Origin: Colius striatus
Taxonomy: Eukaryota > Chordata > Aves > Coliiformes > Coliidae
DNA: 64,000 nt
Direction: 5' to 3'
NCBI RefSeq assembly: GCF_028858725.1
Contig: NC_084760.1
Span: forward strand, 5,468,867-5,532,866
The position numbers and the translations under genes are program-made. This document shows positions 13,193-25,912 of this stretch, one piece after another. The first letter of the stretch is position 1; each line of letters opens with the position of its first letter. The notes under the pieces are model-generated. The model was not told the origin of the DNA. It was given only the letters and a program-made list of their open reading frames with translations, and searched no databases.

Positions 13193-14737
13193 CTTGATGA
13201 GAATGCCAGAACTCAAGATGCCAAATGGTGAGTTGGTCCTGTTGGCTCTAGAAAAGGCCTTTTCCACTGTATTAGCAATAAACTGACCCATTTCATCAAG
13301 AGCATGTTCCATTGCTTGCTTTAGAGCTTTTCAGCTTTTCTTCCCAGACATCTGGACTATTGTCTTAATGAGAGAGATACTGGACTATCTATCCTAGTCA
13401 TCACGGGATTAATCACAGGAGACTTTAACAGTTGTTTTGGTGATGATGTAGTCCAGCCTTTCCTTTAGTAAATAGTCATGGCCGCTGAGAACGTTTTTCC
13501 TCATCCACTTTTCCATTTTATTGCTTTATTTTGGCTAAGTTTATGTACTTCTTACTGTTAGTTCCATTGTCCACTGGGCCTCAGATGTTTATTTCCTTGT
13601 AGTTTTACATGGGATGTAGTGATGGCTCCAAGCTGTGACTTCTGCAGTATGATCCAAACAGACAATGGGATTTCTCTTTCACTTTAGTAAAAAGTGGGTT
13701 TGTTTACTCAATACCACATAGGCTGCATCCAAGTAAAACTTAATTAGATGTTCTGCCAGGAAAAAAACTATGAGAAGAGAGGAATGGAGAACAACTGTTT
13801 TTGTCAGCTGTTGCAGTCCTCAGGCCTGCAAAGGTAAGGGCAGTGGAACTGGCTTGTTTCCAAGAGTAAATAGGTGAAAAAGCATAGATCCTTCACTAAA
13901 TTTATCTTATCTAAGAGGACAGGAGGGAAGACAAACGTATTTACTTGAGGCTCATGTGCTGGGTCTAAGTCCCTTCCAATTTCATTATATCAACAGATTC
14001 CTGACTAGATTTCTCCTATTTAAAAAGCAAAATGTATCAACACAAATATATGTATTAAATCACTTATTATTGGGGGTTTTTTTGGTTGTTGTTGTTTATG
14101 CAGTCCTAAAATGCATTATATTTGGGAGTGCCCAAGTCTTGGTCTTTGTACTTTACATTTACATCTTGACAACTTTGTTTGAAGGAGCTGTTTCTGTAGC
14201 AAACGTCCCCTGCCTGTCCTTCCCCACCATTCTGAACGACAGCTGCTATTGCAACTTGCTTTTTCCATGAGTACACTTTGTTGCTGCTATCCCCTGCATG
14301 GAAAGCTGGCATTTGGTTCTTGCAACGTGGTACCTGAGCAGGTTTGTGATGGTGTGGAGTATCACTGGCAGTGAGCCTTTGTCACAAAGGCAATTTGTCA
14401 GCTGTGAAATACTCCAACTTTCTGTCCCATCCCAATTTACCATTACCTTGCACACAATGTATTCTTTATTCATCACCTAAAGGAAGTAATTTTGTGCTGA
14501 TCCAAAATGGATTTACTTTGTAGCTCTCCTCATTCTTCAGTCAGTCCTACTGTACTTCCATCCCATTTTAGTTGTCATAAGCAGCTTCTAGACTGAAATG
14601 TAAGCCTTTGGTAATTAATTGCTCTCTCCCATGTGTTTGTGCAAATGATCCTACAGTGGAGAGTTATGTGATTCTGCAATGTTAACATGTGCAGGACAAC
14701 ACTTCTGCTCCTGGCAGATGTTTCCTGTGTCATAATG
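13193..14737. other. No gene seen
   Basis: Unique sequence. The 104-codon frame at 13956-14270 has hydrophobic stretches but no recognisable family and AT-rich composition; taken as chance. Confidence 0.55.
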
Positions 14738-15955
14738 TCATAGAATCATAGAATGGTAGGGTTGGAAGGGACCTTTAGAGATCATCCAGTCCAACCCCCC
14801 TGCAGAAGCAGGGTCACGTGGATCAGGTCACACAGGAATGTGTCCAGGTGGGTCTTGAAGACCTCCAAGGAAGGAGCCTCCACACCCTCCCTGGGCAGCC
14901 TGTGCCAGGGCTCCCTCACCTGAAACAGTGAAAGAGTTTTTCTTATGTTTAAATGGAACTTTTTATGTTCCAGCTTCATCCCATCACCCCTTGTCCTGTT
15001 GCTAGATACCATAGAAAAAGTGCTGTCCCAACCTCCTGACACCCACCCTTTAGATATTTATAAATGTTAATAAGATCCCCCTCAGTCTCCTCTTCTCCAG
15101 ACTAAACAGCCCCAGGTCCCACAGCCTTTCCTCATATGAAAGATGTTCCATTCCCCTGATCATCTTGGTGGCCCTGTGCTGGCCTCTCTCCAGCACTTCC
15201 CTGTCCCTCTGGAGCTGAGGAGCCCAGAACTGGACACAGGACTCCAGATGAGGCCTCACCAGGGCAGAATAGAGGGGGAGCAGAACCTCCCTTGACCTGC
15301 TGGCCACACTCTTCTTGATGCATCCCAGGCTGCCATTGGCTTCTTGGCCACGAGGGCACATTTCTGCTGACTCATATTTAGCTTATTATCAATCAGCACT
15401 CCCAGGTCTGTCTCTGCAGAGCTGCTCTCCAGCAGTTCAATCCCCAGCCTGTCCTGGTGCATGGGGTTGTTCCTCCCCAGCTGCAGGACTCTGCCCTTGT
15501 CCTTGTTGAACCTCAGGAGGTTCCTCTGTGCCCAACTCTGCAGCCGGTCGAGATCCCGCTGAATGGCAGCACAGCCTCTGGGGAATCAGCCAGTGCTCCC
15601 AGTTTGGTGCCAGCAGGGAACTTGCTGAGGGTACACTCTGTCCCCTCATCCAGGTGGTTGATGAAGATGTTGAACAAGACTGGCCCCAGAACCCATCCCT
15701 GTGGAACTCCACTGGTCACAGGCCTCCAACTCGACTCTGTGCCATTGATCACCCCCCTCTGGGCTCTGTCATTCAGCCAGCTCTCCATCCACCTCACTGT
15801 CCACTCATCCAAGCCACACTGCCTGAGCTTTCTGACGAGGATGTTGTGGGAGACAGTGTCAAAAGCCTTGCTGAAGTCAAGATAGATGACATCTGCTGCT
15901 CTCCCTTCATCCAGACATCCGGTTATGCACTCATAGAAGGCATTAGGGTTGTCAA
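14738..15955 (-). mobile_element. CR1 LINE, about 1.2 kb, includes defective RT segment
   Basis: Among the longest copies: tail at 14738, then the whole 3' half of the element up to [23 protein letters not shown] in the RT region near 15955. The catalytic FADD position reads FPAG (15612-15626) and the shared one-base deletion is present. The 211-residue open frame ending at 15513 is its disrupted RT, not a host gene. Confidence 0.95.
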
Positions 15956-17190
15956 TAAGGACACACTTCTTGCATGCTATAAAGTACCCTGATATGACTG
16001 TAATGCTACAGCTTACTTTAAGCTGACTCTGCCTACTGATCAGATTATCAGAGCCTAAAGAACTGCTCCCTTTAGCTTTCAGTGGCAGTAATTTAAGGAG
16101 GTAAAAGAGCATTAAGTTCAGAGAGACATGATGAATACTCAAACACACGGTAGTAAGAAGTCCATAAAAATATAATCTTGCCCTTAGTTTTTATTTGTCA
16201 TGGGTATTTAGGTGGTTTGGAGAAAATGATTAGGGAGGTGGAAACTGAACTTCTTTCAGCTTTTCTAAAAAAAATATCTCAAGCTGACATCCCATTTAGC
16301 AGATGTATTCAAATATAGTGGCAGCACAGCACTTGCTGAGATGTGCTGTTTATGGCTATATGCGTTTATAATGCCAAGGGTAATTTATATCCTTCCTTTT
16401 GCATTTTAAGAGAAAATTAAGTTGACAAAGCCTATGAAAAAAAACCTCAATCAAATTGTGTTTCTATGTTGGTAGAATAGCTCTTGAGGAGACAGAATGT
16501 TCCCAGAAGATGCTAAAACAAACATGCAAACAGAACTCTAAATTAGGACCAAGGCAAGAGTTCAAGTGCTTTATTTTCTTTCTGAGACAGGCAGCTTAAC
16601 TGTTTGCTTCAAAGATACAGATCAAATAAACCCAGAAAGTTACATTGCTTTGCTGAATCACTGTCTGAAAGGTTAGGCTAAATATGTTGGAATACAAGCT
16701 TGAGGTCCATTCAGGGTAGGTTTTGCACTCTACAGATAAGACAGAACTAAACCTTATATATCAGTAGAAATAAATCAAAAAAGCTTAAATGTGGAAGACA
16801 GAAATGTCAGTATTAATGGACACCAAATGACATAGCTTCAGCTTTACCAATGGTGTTAAGAAATTGTTTTATAATCAAAAAGGTCCAAGTATAGTTTTAG
16901 ATGATGTTGGCTGAGTTAGCCTTGCAGCAGCAGCTCATGAAAATGCAGTGACTCTATGTTACACATGTATTTATCTGTAGGCATTCAAGTCTTTTGGAGA
17001 TGAGAGACTGTAGATTAAGTTTAGCACAGAAGCAATTTTAACCCTGTGAGTTTAAATGAATGAATGGCACCTGACAAGTTTCACCAACATTTATAGGAGC
17101 ACAAAAGGTTTTAAAAAAACATGGCAAAGTAATGATCAACCTGCAAGCTCTAATACAATCTATAAAAGAGGGTCATAAGCAATGACAACA
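15956..17190. other. No gene seen
   Basis: Unique AT-rich sequence just upstream of the 5' break of the CR1 copy at 14738. Confidence 0.6.
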
Positions 17191-17636
17191 GCAATGTGCC
17201 CTCGTGGCCAAGAAGGCCAATGGCATCCTGGGATGCATCAAGAAGAGTGTGGGGCTGTTTAGTCTGGAGAAGAGGAGACTGAGGGGGGATCTCATTAATA
17301 GTTACAAATATCTAAAGGGTGGGTGTCAGGAGGTTGGGACACCCCTTTTTTCTATAGTAGATAGCAACAGGACAAGGGGTGATGGGATGAAGCTGGAACA
17401 CACAAAGTTCCATTTAAACATAAGAAGAAACTCTTTCAGTGTGAGGTGAGGGAGCCCTGGCACAGGCTGCCCAGGGAGGGTGTGGAGGCTCCTTCCTTGG
17501 AGGTCTTCAAGACCCACCTGGACATGTTCCTATGCAATCTGATCTAGGTGAACCTGCTTCTGCAGGGGGGGTGGACTAGATGATCTCTAGAGGTCCCTTC
17601 CAACCCCTACCATTCTATCATTCTGTGATTCTATGA
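17191..17636 (+). mobile_element. CR1 LINE with internal deletion
   Basis: Young type. The sequence jumps from AAGAAGAGTGTGGG directly to the GGGCTGTTTAGTCTGG segment, losing about 200 bp present in all other copies that span it. Confidence 0.93.
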
Positions 17637-19789
17637 TAAGACAGCTACTGGCATGTTCACACTTCTTATATATGACCAGAAGCAGATGTACAGTGATTAA
17701 TCTGGGTCAGTCAGGCTGTCTGTCTGGCTGAACACTGAGGGCAGCTGAGTTGACCATGCAGAGTCCATTTCTCAAAAGCTGGGCTTTGTCCACAGCTTGT
17801 TAGGGTCATGTACTCCTGCCTCTCTCCATGGATTTTCATGAAAGAATCAGCCCCAAGCTGACCTAAATAAAATGTCTATGGTGGGACATTGCTGTGGCTC
17901 AGATGTGTCTGGAATGAGCTGCTGGAGGAAATGATTAATCCTGTAAGTAAAACGTGTGATGTTCATTGATTTGTCAAAGTCATTCCTATAGTAATGTGAT
18001 TCTGGGGCATAACAGGAAGGTTCTGCAGAACATTGCTGTCTGAGTGGAAGGTGGCTACAATCAATATTGGTGCTTCTTCCAGCAAAACCACTGGTGCTCC
18101 CAAATCACAGCGTGTCCTCTTAGGTCAAATCCCTCTACCCTGTCCTGGATGCTTTCAGTTTACTCGTGGTAACCACAAGATTTCACACAGAAATTCCAAG
18201 GAAAAAACATTTCTCATAGTCTGGGACAAATGAAAAGCAACTTAAACAGTTTGTCCCTATTTTGAAAGGAAAATAAATATTATCAGGATATGACGATTAG
18301 TTTGATGAATCTTGTTGATGTTTGGATGAAGAGCCTTTACAGAAAATAGTCCTAGTTCTTGTACTTTCTTTTTAGGAACATGTATGGTAGCCCTTGTTTA
18401 TTTTAAAGTTGAGATTTACTAATAAGTTTCAAAACTCAAGCATTAGATTCATAGTGCACTGCCACCATCAGTGCTGTGACAGTTTGACTTGGTCTGGCTG
18501 ACCAGAAGTAAAGTAATTCTTCTGTTCCCTTTCACCTACTATTCTACTGAATGGGGGAGAAGTGAAGAGCTTAAGTGAACATCTAAACCAACAGATTTTC
18601 TTCTGAGGCTCAGTAGCTGTTAAAGAGTATACAAAGTCAGGCTTGAAGCAGTCTAAGCTTTGACCACCTTGTGCTGCCATTTCCAAGCACGTGAAGTCCT
18701 TTGTACTTGAACTGTTTTACCACTCGTGTGGCTGTTGTCCCTTTTTCAAAAAGAGAAAGAAAAAGGAAACTTGTCTGGTGGGAGGAGGAAAGGAGTTATC
18801 ATTTCATGGATTTTGAAGTAGTTGCTGATGCAGTTGTTCAGTAGCATCCCATGGAAACCTATCTGTGGACACGGGTGTAGCCGAGTGTCACTGGCTGCTT
18901 CTGTTGGGAGTGGGCTCTGCTCTCCTCTCCCACAGCAAACTCTGCTGTTGGGAGGGTTTAATATATTTCCTTCTTTTGGATGGATTTGAGGGAGTATTGG
19001 TAGGAAGCAGGGATTAGTTTCATGGGTTTCTTTTCTTTTCTTTTTAAAAGAATGAGATAATTACATGACACTATTATGTTTTGTACCTAGGAAATGTCTT
19101 TCAAATCTACTTTTAGAGCTTGGGTTGCAGGTCTCTATCCCATTTCTGACACAACTGCTTCTATCCTTTCTCCCTTAGCCTGTTCATGATGAGGTACTAT
19201 CATATTTTCCTTTGTGTAGAGGGAAAGAGTGGAAAATTCTCCCATGCTGAAGATCTTTATTCCTGGTGGTTACACTCATATAGGACCCACCCAGAGCTTG
19301 GGCTTCTTTCTCCACTCAGCCGAACCAAGCAAGGCACAGCTCTCCAGATCAGCAGGAATCTCTTGCTCTACCACACAGATATAGGAGTGCTACAGGTGCT
19401 AAGGTGTCCTCCATGACATAGCAACTGTGGGTAGAGGTTGATCAGGGTCACAAACTGCTGTCTCTGTGCATTACTGAGCTACTTCACAGCCGATGAATTG
19501 CGGGATGACTTGGTTTGGTTTATTTCAGAGCTATTAGATACACTCAGTCAGCCAAGAAAATTCATCCCCAGCCCCTTGACTTCCTTAACAACTCTGTTCA
19601 GAACAGATGAATACTTCCCCCCATCCCAACACTTTTTAGGATCCTTTCCTCTGAGAAGAAGGGTTGGAAAAATAAAGCTCTTGCCACAGGTTGGAAGGTG
19701 CTAGCAATATCATAATCTCAAAGGAAGTGGAATGATGTTTATGAAGTGTGTTGGTTTTGCTGCAGGCAGGATCTGCATATATGTAGAAG
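17637..19789. other. No gene seen
   Basis: About 2.1 kb without a repeat or exon that I can name. Confidence 0.6.
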
Positions 19790-20061
19790 CATAGAATCAT
19801 AGAATGAGAGGGGTTGGAAGGGGCCTTTAGAGATCATCTAGTCCAACCCCCCTGCAGAAGCAGCTTCTTTTAGATCAGGTCACACAGGAACGTGTCCAGG
19901 AGGGTTTTGGAAGAGCTCCAAGGAAGGAGCCTCCACACCCTCCCTGGGCAGCCTGGGCCAGGGCTCCCTCACCTCACAGTGAAAGAGTTTTTTCTTATGT
20001 TTAAGTGGAACTTTTTGTGTTCCAGCTTCATCCCATCACCCCTTGTCCTGTTGCTAGATAT
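19790..20061 (-). mobile_element. CR1 LINE, 3' end
   Basis: Young-type tail and 3' signature, truncated after TTGTCCTGTTGCTAGATA. Confidence 0.92.
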
Positions 20062-20783
20062 CCTTGCAAGCTCTGCTGGCACTTCTAGACTAGATGCTAA
20101 ATAGTTGTGCTGCATGGACGTGTAAGACCCAAGAATAAAGCTATAAACTCCTCCAAATCCTCACAAGTTTTAGACAGCACTGTTACTTGTATCCAACAAT
20201 TTATATTCAATGTGATTTCACCTTTTTTACTCCTTTTAGCCCAGCAAGGAGAGCTTATGAAAAGTTATTTATGCTTCAAGTATGTGGCAAATAGAGCATT
20301 CTTCCAGTGGAGTTCTTTTGGTCATAGTGCAGCTTGATGAATGCACCTCAGCAGGTTGTTAGGAGACATGGGCTTTTTAGAAAATAATGTAACATGACTG
20401 TGTCTGATTGGGGAAGTTTCACAGCTGGCTGTAATTTAAAACAGTTTTGAAATGACTGGGATGGAGAGGTTAGGGGTAAGCCAGCCCTACTGCCACGTAT
20501 ATTATACATGCAGTATTATTGTGTAGAAGAAATGGGAACCTTTTCAGTTATTTGGGTTAGGGTGCATCTGCTGTTACTGTACTGTGTGCCTTGTTTGGGT
20601 TTTTTATCCTCTTGAAGGCATGAGTAAAGTTCTTATGAAGATTTTAGTAGTTCATATGAGGCTTTTCCTTTGCAATTGCTACTCCTATGTGTCCTTTGTA
20701 CTCTTGTTGTACACTTTTGTGTCTTATTGCTTACTCTTCTGCACTTAATTAATGAATTAATTAATTGTGTGTTGGTGATTGCT

Positions 20784-21055
20784 TCATAGAATCACAGAAT
20801 CACAGAATGGTAGGGGTTGGAAGGGACCTTTAGAGATCACCCAGTCCAACCTCCCTGCAGAAGCAGGGTCACCTAGATCAGGTCACACAGGAACATGTTC
20901 AGGTGAGTCTTGAAGACCTCCAAGGAAGGAGCTTCCACACCCTCCCTGGGCAGCCTGTGCCAGGGCTCCCTCACTGAAACACTGAAAGAGTTTTTTCTTG
21001 TGTTTCAATGGAACTTCTTGTGTTCCAGCTTCATCCCATCACCTCTTGTCCTGTA
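20784..21055 (-). mobile_element. CR1 LINE, 3' end
   Basis: Tail TCATAGAATCACAGAATCACAG, then the young 3' signature; truncated at CCTCTTGTCCTGT, almost the same point as the copy at 19790. Confidence 0.92.
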
Positions 21056-21174
21056 ATGAAATTGTGTTGATACTGAATACAGCACCACTGTATCTCATGT
21101 GGCTTCCCTCAGCCCCTTGTGAGATGACATACCAATACATTTCCCTCAACAAGGTGATGTGAGAGTCATGAGGT

Positions 21175-21962
21175 TGCTAACAGACACAGAGGCAGTGCTC
21201 GTTGGAAGGACAGGTAATCAGGTTGCTCAGGGCCATGTCCAATTGAGCTCTGAGTAGTTCCATGGTCAGAAGCTCCCTGGCCTCTCAGGGGAAGTCTGTG
21301 CTGGGGTTTGACCACCCTTATGGTAAATAAACAAACACAATACCTCATTCCCTCCACATTTCCCTCATTGCAACGTGTCCACTGCCTCTGATCCCATCAT
21401 TGTGAACCCTGAGAAGATTCTGGCTCTGTCTCCTGTACACCTTCCCTTTAGGTGGTCATAGACAGCAGTGAGATCTCTTGACTCTCTCTTTGCCAGGCTG
21501 AGGAAGCCCAGCTCCCTCAGCCTCTCCTCCACAGAAGTGCTCCAGCCCCTGACTTGCTACCCTTCTCTTGTACTGGGGAGCCCAAAACTGCACCCAGGGC
21601 TCTGGATGCAGTATTACCAGTGTTGAAGAGAGGGCAAGCATCACATCCCTTGACCTGCTAGTAACAGCCTTTCTGATGCAGGCCAACATGTGCTTGGCTT
21701 GCTGTCCTTCAAGGGTGTATTGCTGGCTCATGTTCAGCTTGCTGTCCACCAGAATCCCCAGCTCTTTCTTGACAAAGACACAATCTGGACTCCAAACCAT
21801 ACTGGTACATGGGGTTGTTCTGGCTTATGCTGTATTTCCCATTGTTGAACTTCATGAGGATCCTTTTGGCTCCTTTCTCCAGCCCACGCAGGTTCTCTGA
21901 ATAACAGCTCAGCCCTCTGACATATGAACCACTCCTTGCAATTTGGTATTGTCCACAGGTTG
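21175..21962 (-). mobile_element. CR1 LINE, old diverged copy
   Basis: Antisense of CR1 C-terminal peptides ([30 protein letters not shown]) with many substitutions and gaps and no recognisable octamer tail. Limits are approximate. Confidence 0.8.
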
Positions 21963-23105
21963 CTGGGGTTAGTCTCTCTTGTTGCCTAGGTCATTAGCCA
22001 ACACCAGTTCTAGTGTCCCTCTAGTGTTTACATGGTTAAGAGAACTGTATTTTTATTCCCACTGTGCTTTTAAAGGTTTTGGGTTTTGTTTTTCATGAAG
22101 GTGAGAATTCTGCTTCACCACAAACAACTGCAGCTACGTGCCCATTTCCCCCCTCTTCCCAACTGCCCATCACTATAAATACATTCAGCTGCTATTCTGT
22201 ATGTTTAAAATGTGATTATTGTTTCCAAAGCACTGTGAAGTGTTGCACTGAAAACCTGCCAAATAACATTAAATAAAGATTTGTCCTTCTGGAAATGAAA
22301 AATAAAAGCCTAATGTCTCAGATATGAAAAAAATCAATTAAAACCCCAGTTAAAGAACTGTGTTTCTGCACAGAACTCCAGTTCTAAACTCACCATTGTC
22401 AGAAAAACCTCCATCTTCTCTCTTCCGATGATGCCAATAAAGCATTCTCTCTCCCATCCCAGGTATTCAACTGATTCCTGAGTGTTTGCTCCAAAACCAA
22501 GCCCAGATCTGGGCAGCACTGACAAGCCTAATGTAGAAAGTCCCTTGACCATGAGCAGTCCTCATGCCATTGGCACAAATCTGTAGCTTCTGAGGACAAC
22601 CTCAAACTGTATTTCTTCCTTCCCAAGCAGAACACACAAGCAGAGCTTAGGCCTGCTGACAGCCTGTCAGTAAGAGGTCAGTCTCAAAGAGGAGATGTGC
22701 ATCTAGTCAGTATTGGCACAACCTTCCCTCTGTGCAAAGCAGAAGGTCCTGGCTCTGGATGGTTTTGGCATTGGTTTTGATTTTGGCATTAAAGATAGTG
22801 AATGTTACTTAACAAGTAGTATTGAGATCTAAGATGAATTACTGGCTTGCATGACAATTGGTGGAGAAATGAGAAAAATACTGAAGGTTTTTCTCCTTCA
22901 CACAGTGTCATGCAGTAAGCCTTCAGGTCACTGGCAGTGTCCTGAGATTATAGGTGGTCTTGGGGTGATGGACTTTCCCTGACAGGCTGTCTGTCAAGTA
23001 AGATGGAGCAACATCAAGCTACTCTCTTTCAAGAGAGATGACTCTCATCACAGAAATGTAGCAATGGCAAAAGTGTGTCACACTGAATACTCCTTTTGAA
23101 AGTGA
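21963..23105. other. No gene seen
   Basis: Unique sequence. AATAAA occurs near 22271 on the plus strand but no gene precedes it. Confidence 0.55.
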
Positions 23106-23244
23106 TGTGGAGGCTTTCAAAACCCTCCTGGACACGTTCCTGTGTGACCTGACCTAAGTGGACTTGCTTTAGCAGGGAGGTTGGACTAGATGATCTCTAC
23201 AGGTCCCTTCCAACCCTACCATTCTATGATTCTGTGATTCTATG
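23106..23244 (+). mobile_element. CR1 3' end
   Basis: 139 bp with GTTCCTGTGTGACCTGA, GGTTGGACTAGATGATCTCT and a three-unit tail. Confidence 0.9.
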
Positions 23245-23915
23245 TGCTTTATGATGAACTTCATGAGGAAGTAAATGAGAATTAGCTGCAGTTGTCTGAA
23301 TGTAAACGATGGGCTCTATGAAGAGCTCTTTGCTAGAGGTATGGTAGCTGACCAGACTGACACATGAATGACAGATTCCTGTGGAAGGAGAGAAAACTAC
23401 TGCACCACAGGTGATGTTTAACCAACATCAACAGCTCTCTTTAGTGAGTTTTGAATTTATAAAGGATAATGGCAAATGACCTGTAATTCTACTTCTTCAT
23501 GCTGAAAGGTCAGTTTCTGGTCACTCCTGAGGGCTGATGTGAAGAGCATAAAAGCCACTTGCTCTGGTTTCCCATTTAACCTGTCAGAGCTGCCACTTCT
23601 CTTTCATGCCCTGATAAAACAGGTTTTTGAGTTCACTGGAGAGTGCACTCTGGGAGGCTTGTTCAGCAGCAGTTTGATGTGCAGGACAGCAGAGAGGTGC
23701 TGCGTGAGCTTTATATGACCACGTCAGGATGAGTGTGCTTGTCTCTGAGCCATCTCACACGTGCTGTGTGCCAGGCTGCACCCCAAACTTCAGTGGCAGG
23801 TAATTTATCAGAGAGTCATTTGAACACAGCAGAGGTTGGATTGCAACCTGGTGGATTAAAAGCAGTCTTGCTTAGCTGTCTTGCTAGCTTTCATGCTTCC
23901 CTGTGCGCTGCATAA

Positions 23916-23980
23916 CCTCTGCAGGGGGGTTGGACTAGATGATCTCTAAAGCTCCCTTCCAACCCTACCATTCTATGATA
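23916..23980 (+). mobile_element. CR1 3'-tail fragment
   Basis: 65 bp of the young-type 3' end (CTGCAGGGGGGTTGGACTAG and CCATTCTATGAT). Confidence 0.86.
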
Positions 23981-25616
23981 ACTGCAGAGAAGCTGTGCAA
24001 TCTGCTTCTGTCCTGACCAGCCATACTTGTGTGCAGTGAGGTAAGTCAGGCTTTTTGCTGTCTGAGATCTTCTGTATGTGAACAAAGGAGCCACACAATT
24101 TCTTCTAAATTGTGTGGGTGCAAATCCATCTCTCCTGACTTCTTGCATGTCACTGACAATTGAGTTTGTGAGTGTGGCCATAAAGTAGCAGAGCCAAAGC
24201 CTCTAAAATCATGTCCTATTTCTGCTGGGTGTAGGACTTGCTTTTCCTGCATCCACTGGAACAAAGAAAACTACTTGTTTATGAAGGCTATGGGACAAGT
24301 GAGAAATAAATGCACACACACACTTACCTGTCCCTTCAGTTAACAAGAAAAGGAAATCTGTGTGGTAACACTAAATGTTTTCATCAAGTGAAAATCATCT
24401 TAGCTAGCCTGGATTATAACAGATATTTACTCAAGACTCTGCTGTTTGTGGCTTGAATGATGTGTATGCTGAAAATATAGATGTGATTGATAGGGAAAAA
24501 ATGCATTTTAAATTGCTATGACACTGTATTGCATTCATTTGTCACCCAGGGACTGTTGTGACCCTACAACAATGAAGTAAAATCGAGGCTGGTGATACAG
24601 GAGAAAGGATTTTGCTTTTCACATCTTTTTCTTCTTTTCTTTTGGACAAAGATCATTCCTTTTTAATACCTGACTGATTGATGCAGCAAGTCTTTAGATT
24701 TAACACCATCTCTCCATGACTGAACTGCTACATCATTTTACTGTAAGGAAGTTTTGCTGTTAATACTGATGGGTGCATTACTGTTGTTTTCCTGTACTTC
24801 ATTTGTTCCCCTTTCACTCTTACGTTACTGTGTGTGTCACTCCTAGAGCATGCTCTGCATGTTTAATGTCTGATATTCAGAGGAATCACATATATGCTTG
24901 TAGGGTTATTCTGATAGATAAAGCTGGAGTTAGCTACAGAAGACCTGTTTATTTTCTGTGGCATTCTGTTAGTTATTACTGGGTTTATTTGCCCGTGACT
25001 GCACCCTTCTTTTGTTGCTTACACCATACCCTTGTGTTCAGGAAGTTTTCACCCAGCTGTTACTAGTTATCTCCACCTTAATACCCATCAGGGTATTGGT
25101 AAGGACAATCTATGTCTATTTTATCCAACCATACAACAGAGTAAGAGTATTCCCTCTTAGCCCAGCAACTCCTCCTGGAACAGACCTATTGGGAGTTATT
25201 CTTGGCTGTTTCCACTCTGTGTAATTTTAACGCTCCCATCTGGCCACATAGAATGAGAAGCAGAAAGTAGATGTGTTTGAAAGGTTTCCCAGTTGCCTGA
25301 TAAAATGTATGAATCACCACCTCCAGAGTGCCTGTGGGAACATGGTGCAAAAGGAGCTCTCAGCATGTTTGATCAGAGGTAGACCATGGTAAACTATTAC
25401 CCCTGTTAAGGGACCCACCACGCCTTGGTTTGTCATTGTCCTGGCCTCTGTGTGTCCAGCAACATCTCTGCCACCCCATTTTTCTACTACTCTTCAGGAG
25501 AGTGAAGGTTCTCCTCAGGAACAGTGTCTGAAATAATAAGGTTATTGATAGTATGTATGAAGATGCTTCCCATGTTTACTGTTCTGAGAAAATAAGACTA
25601 TTACAGCCAGTGTTAC
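23981..25616. other. No gene seen
   Basis: Overlapping plus-strand frames at 24773-25066 and 25012-25224 are hydrophobic and of normal intergenic composition. No family was recognised. Confidence 0.55.
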
Positions 25617-25912
25617 TTGGAGAAGAGGAGACTGAGGGGGGACCTCATTAATACTTAGAAGTATTTGAAAGGTGTTTGTCAAAGGGATGGGGTGACACTG
25701 AAATACAACAAAGAACTTCTTTCCAGTTGAGGTGAGGGAGCCTTGGCCCAGGCTGCCCAGGGAGGCTGTGGAGGCTCCTTCTCTGGAGGTTTTCAAACCC
25801 ACCTGGACACGTTCCTGTGTGACCTGATGTGAGTGGCACCTGCTTTAGCATGTGGGTTGGACTAGACCTTTAGAGGTCCCTTCCAACTCCTACCATTCAA
25901 TGATTCTGTGAT
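25617..25912 (+). mobile_element. CR1 LINE, 3' part
   Basis: From GGAGAAGAGGAGACTGAGGG to a CATTCAATGATTCTGTGATT tail, with several internal deletions relative to other copies. Confidence 0.9.

Noticed and set aside
15513..16148. 211-codon open frame on the minus strand with RT-like sequence
   Set aside because: It is the broken RT part of a CR1 copy plus unrelated upstream sequence, not a host gene.
24773..25224. Two overlapping hydrophobic frames that could suggest a membrane protein
   Set aside because: Thymine-rich DNA gives hydrophobic translations by chance; no conserved motif or consistent single frame.
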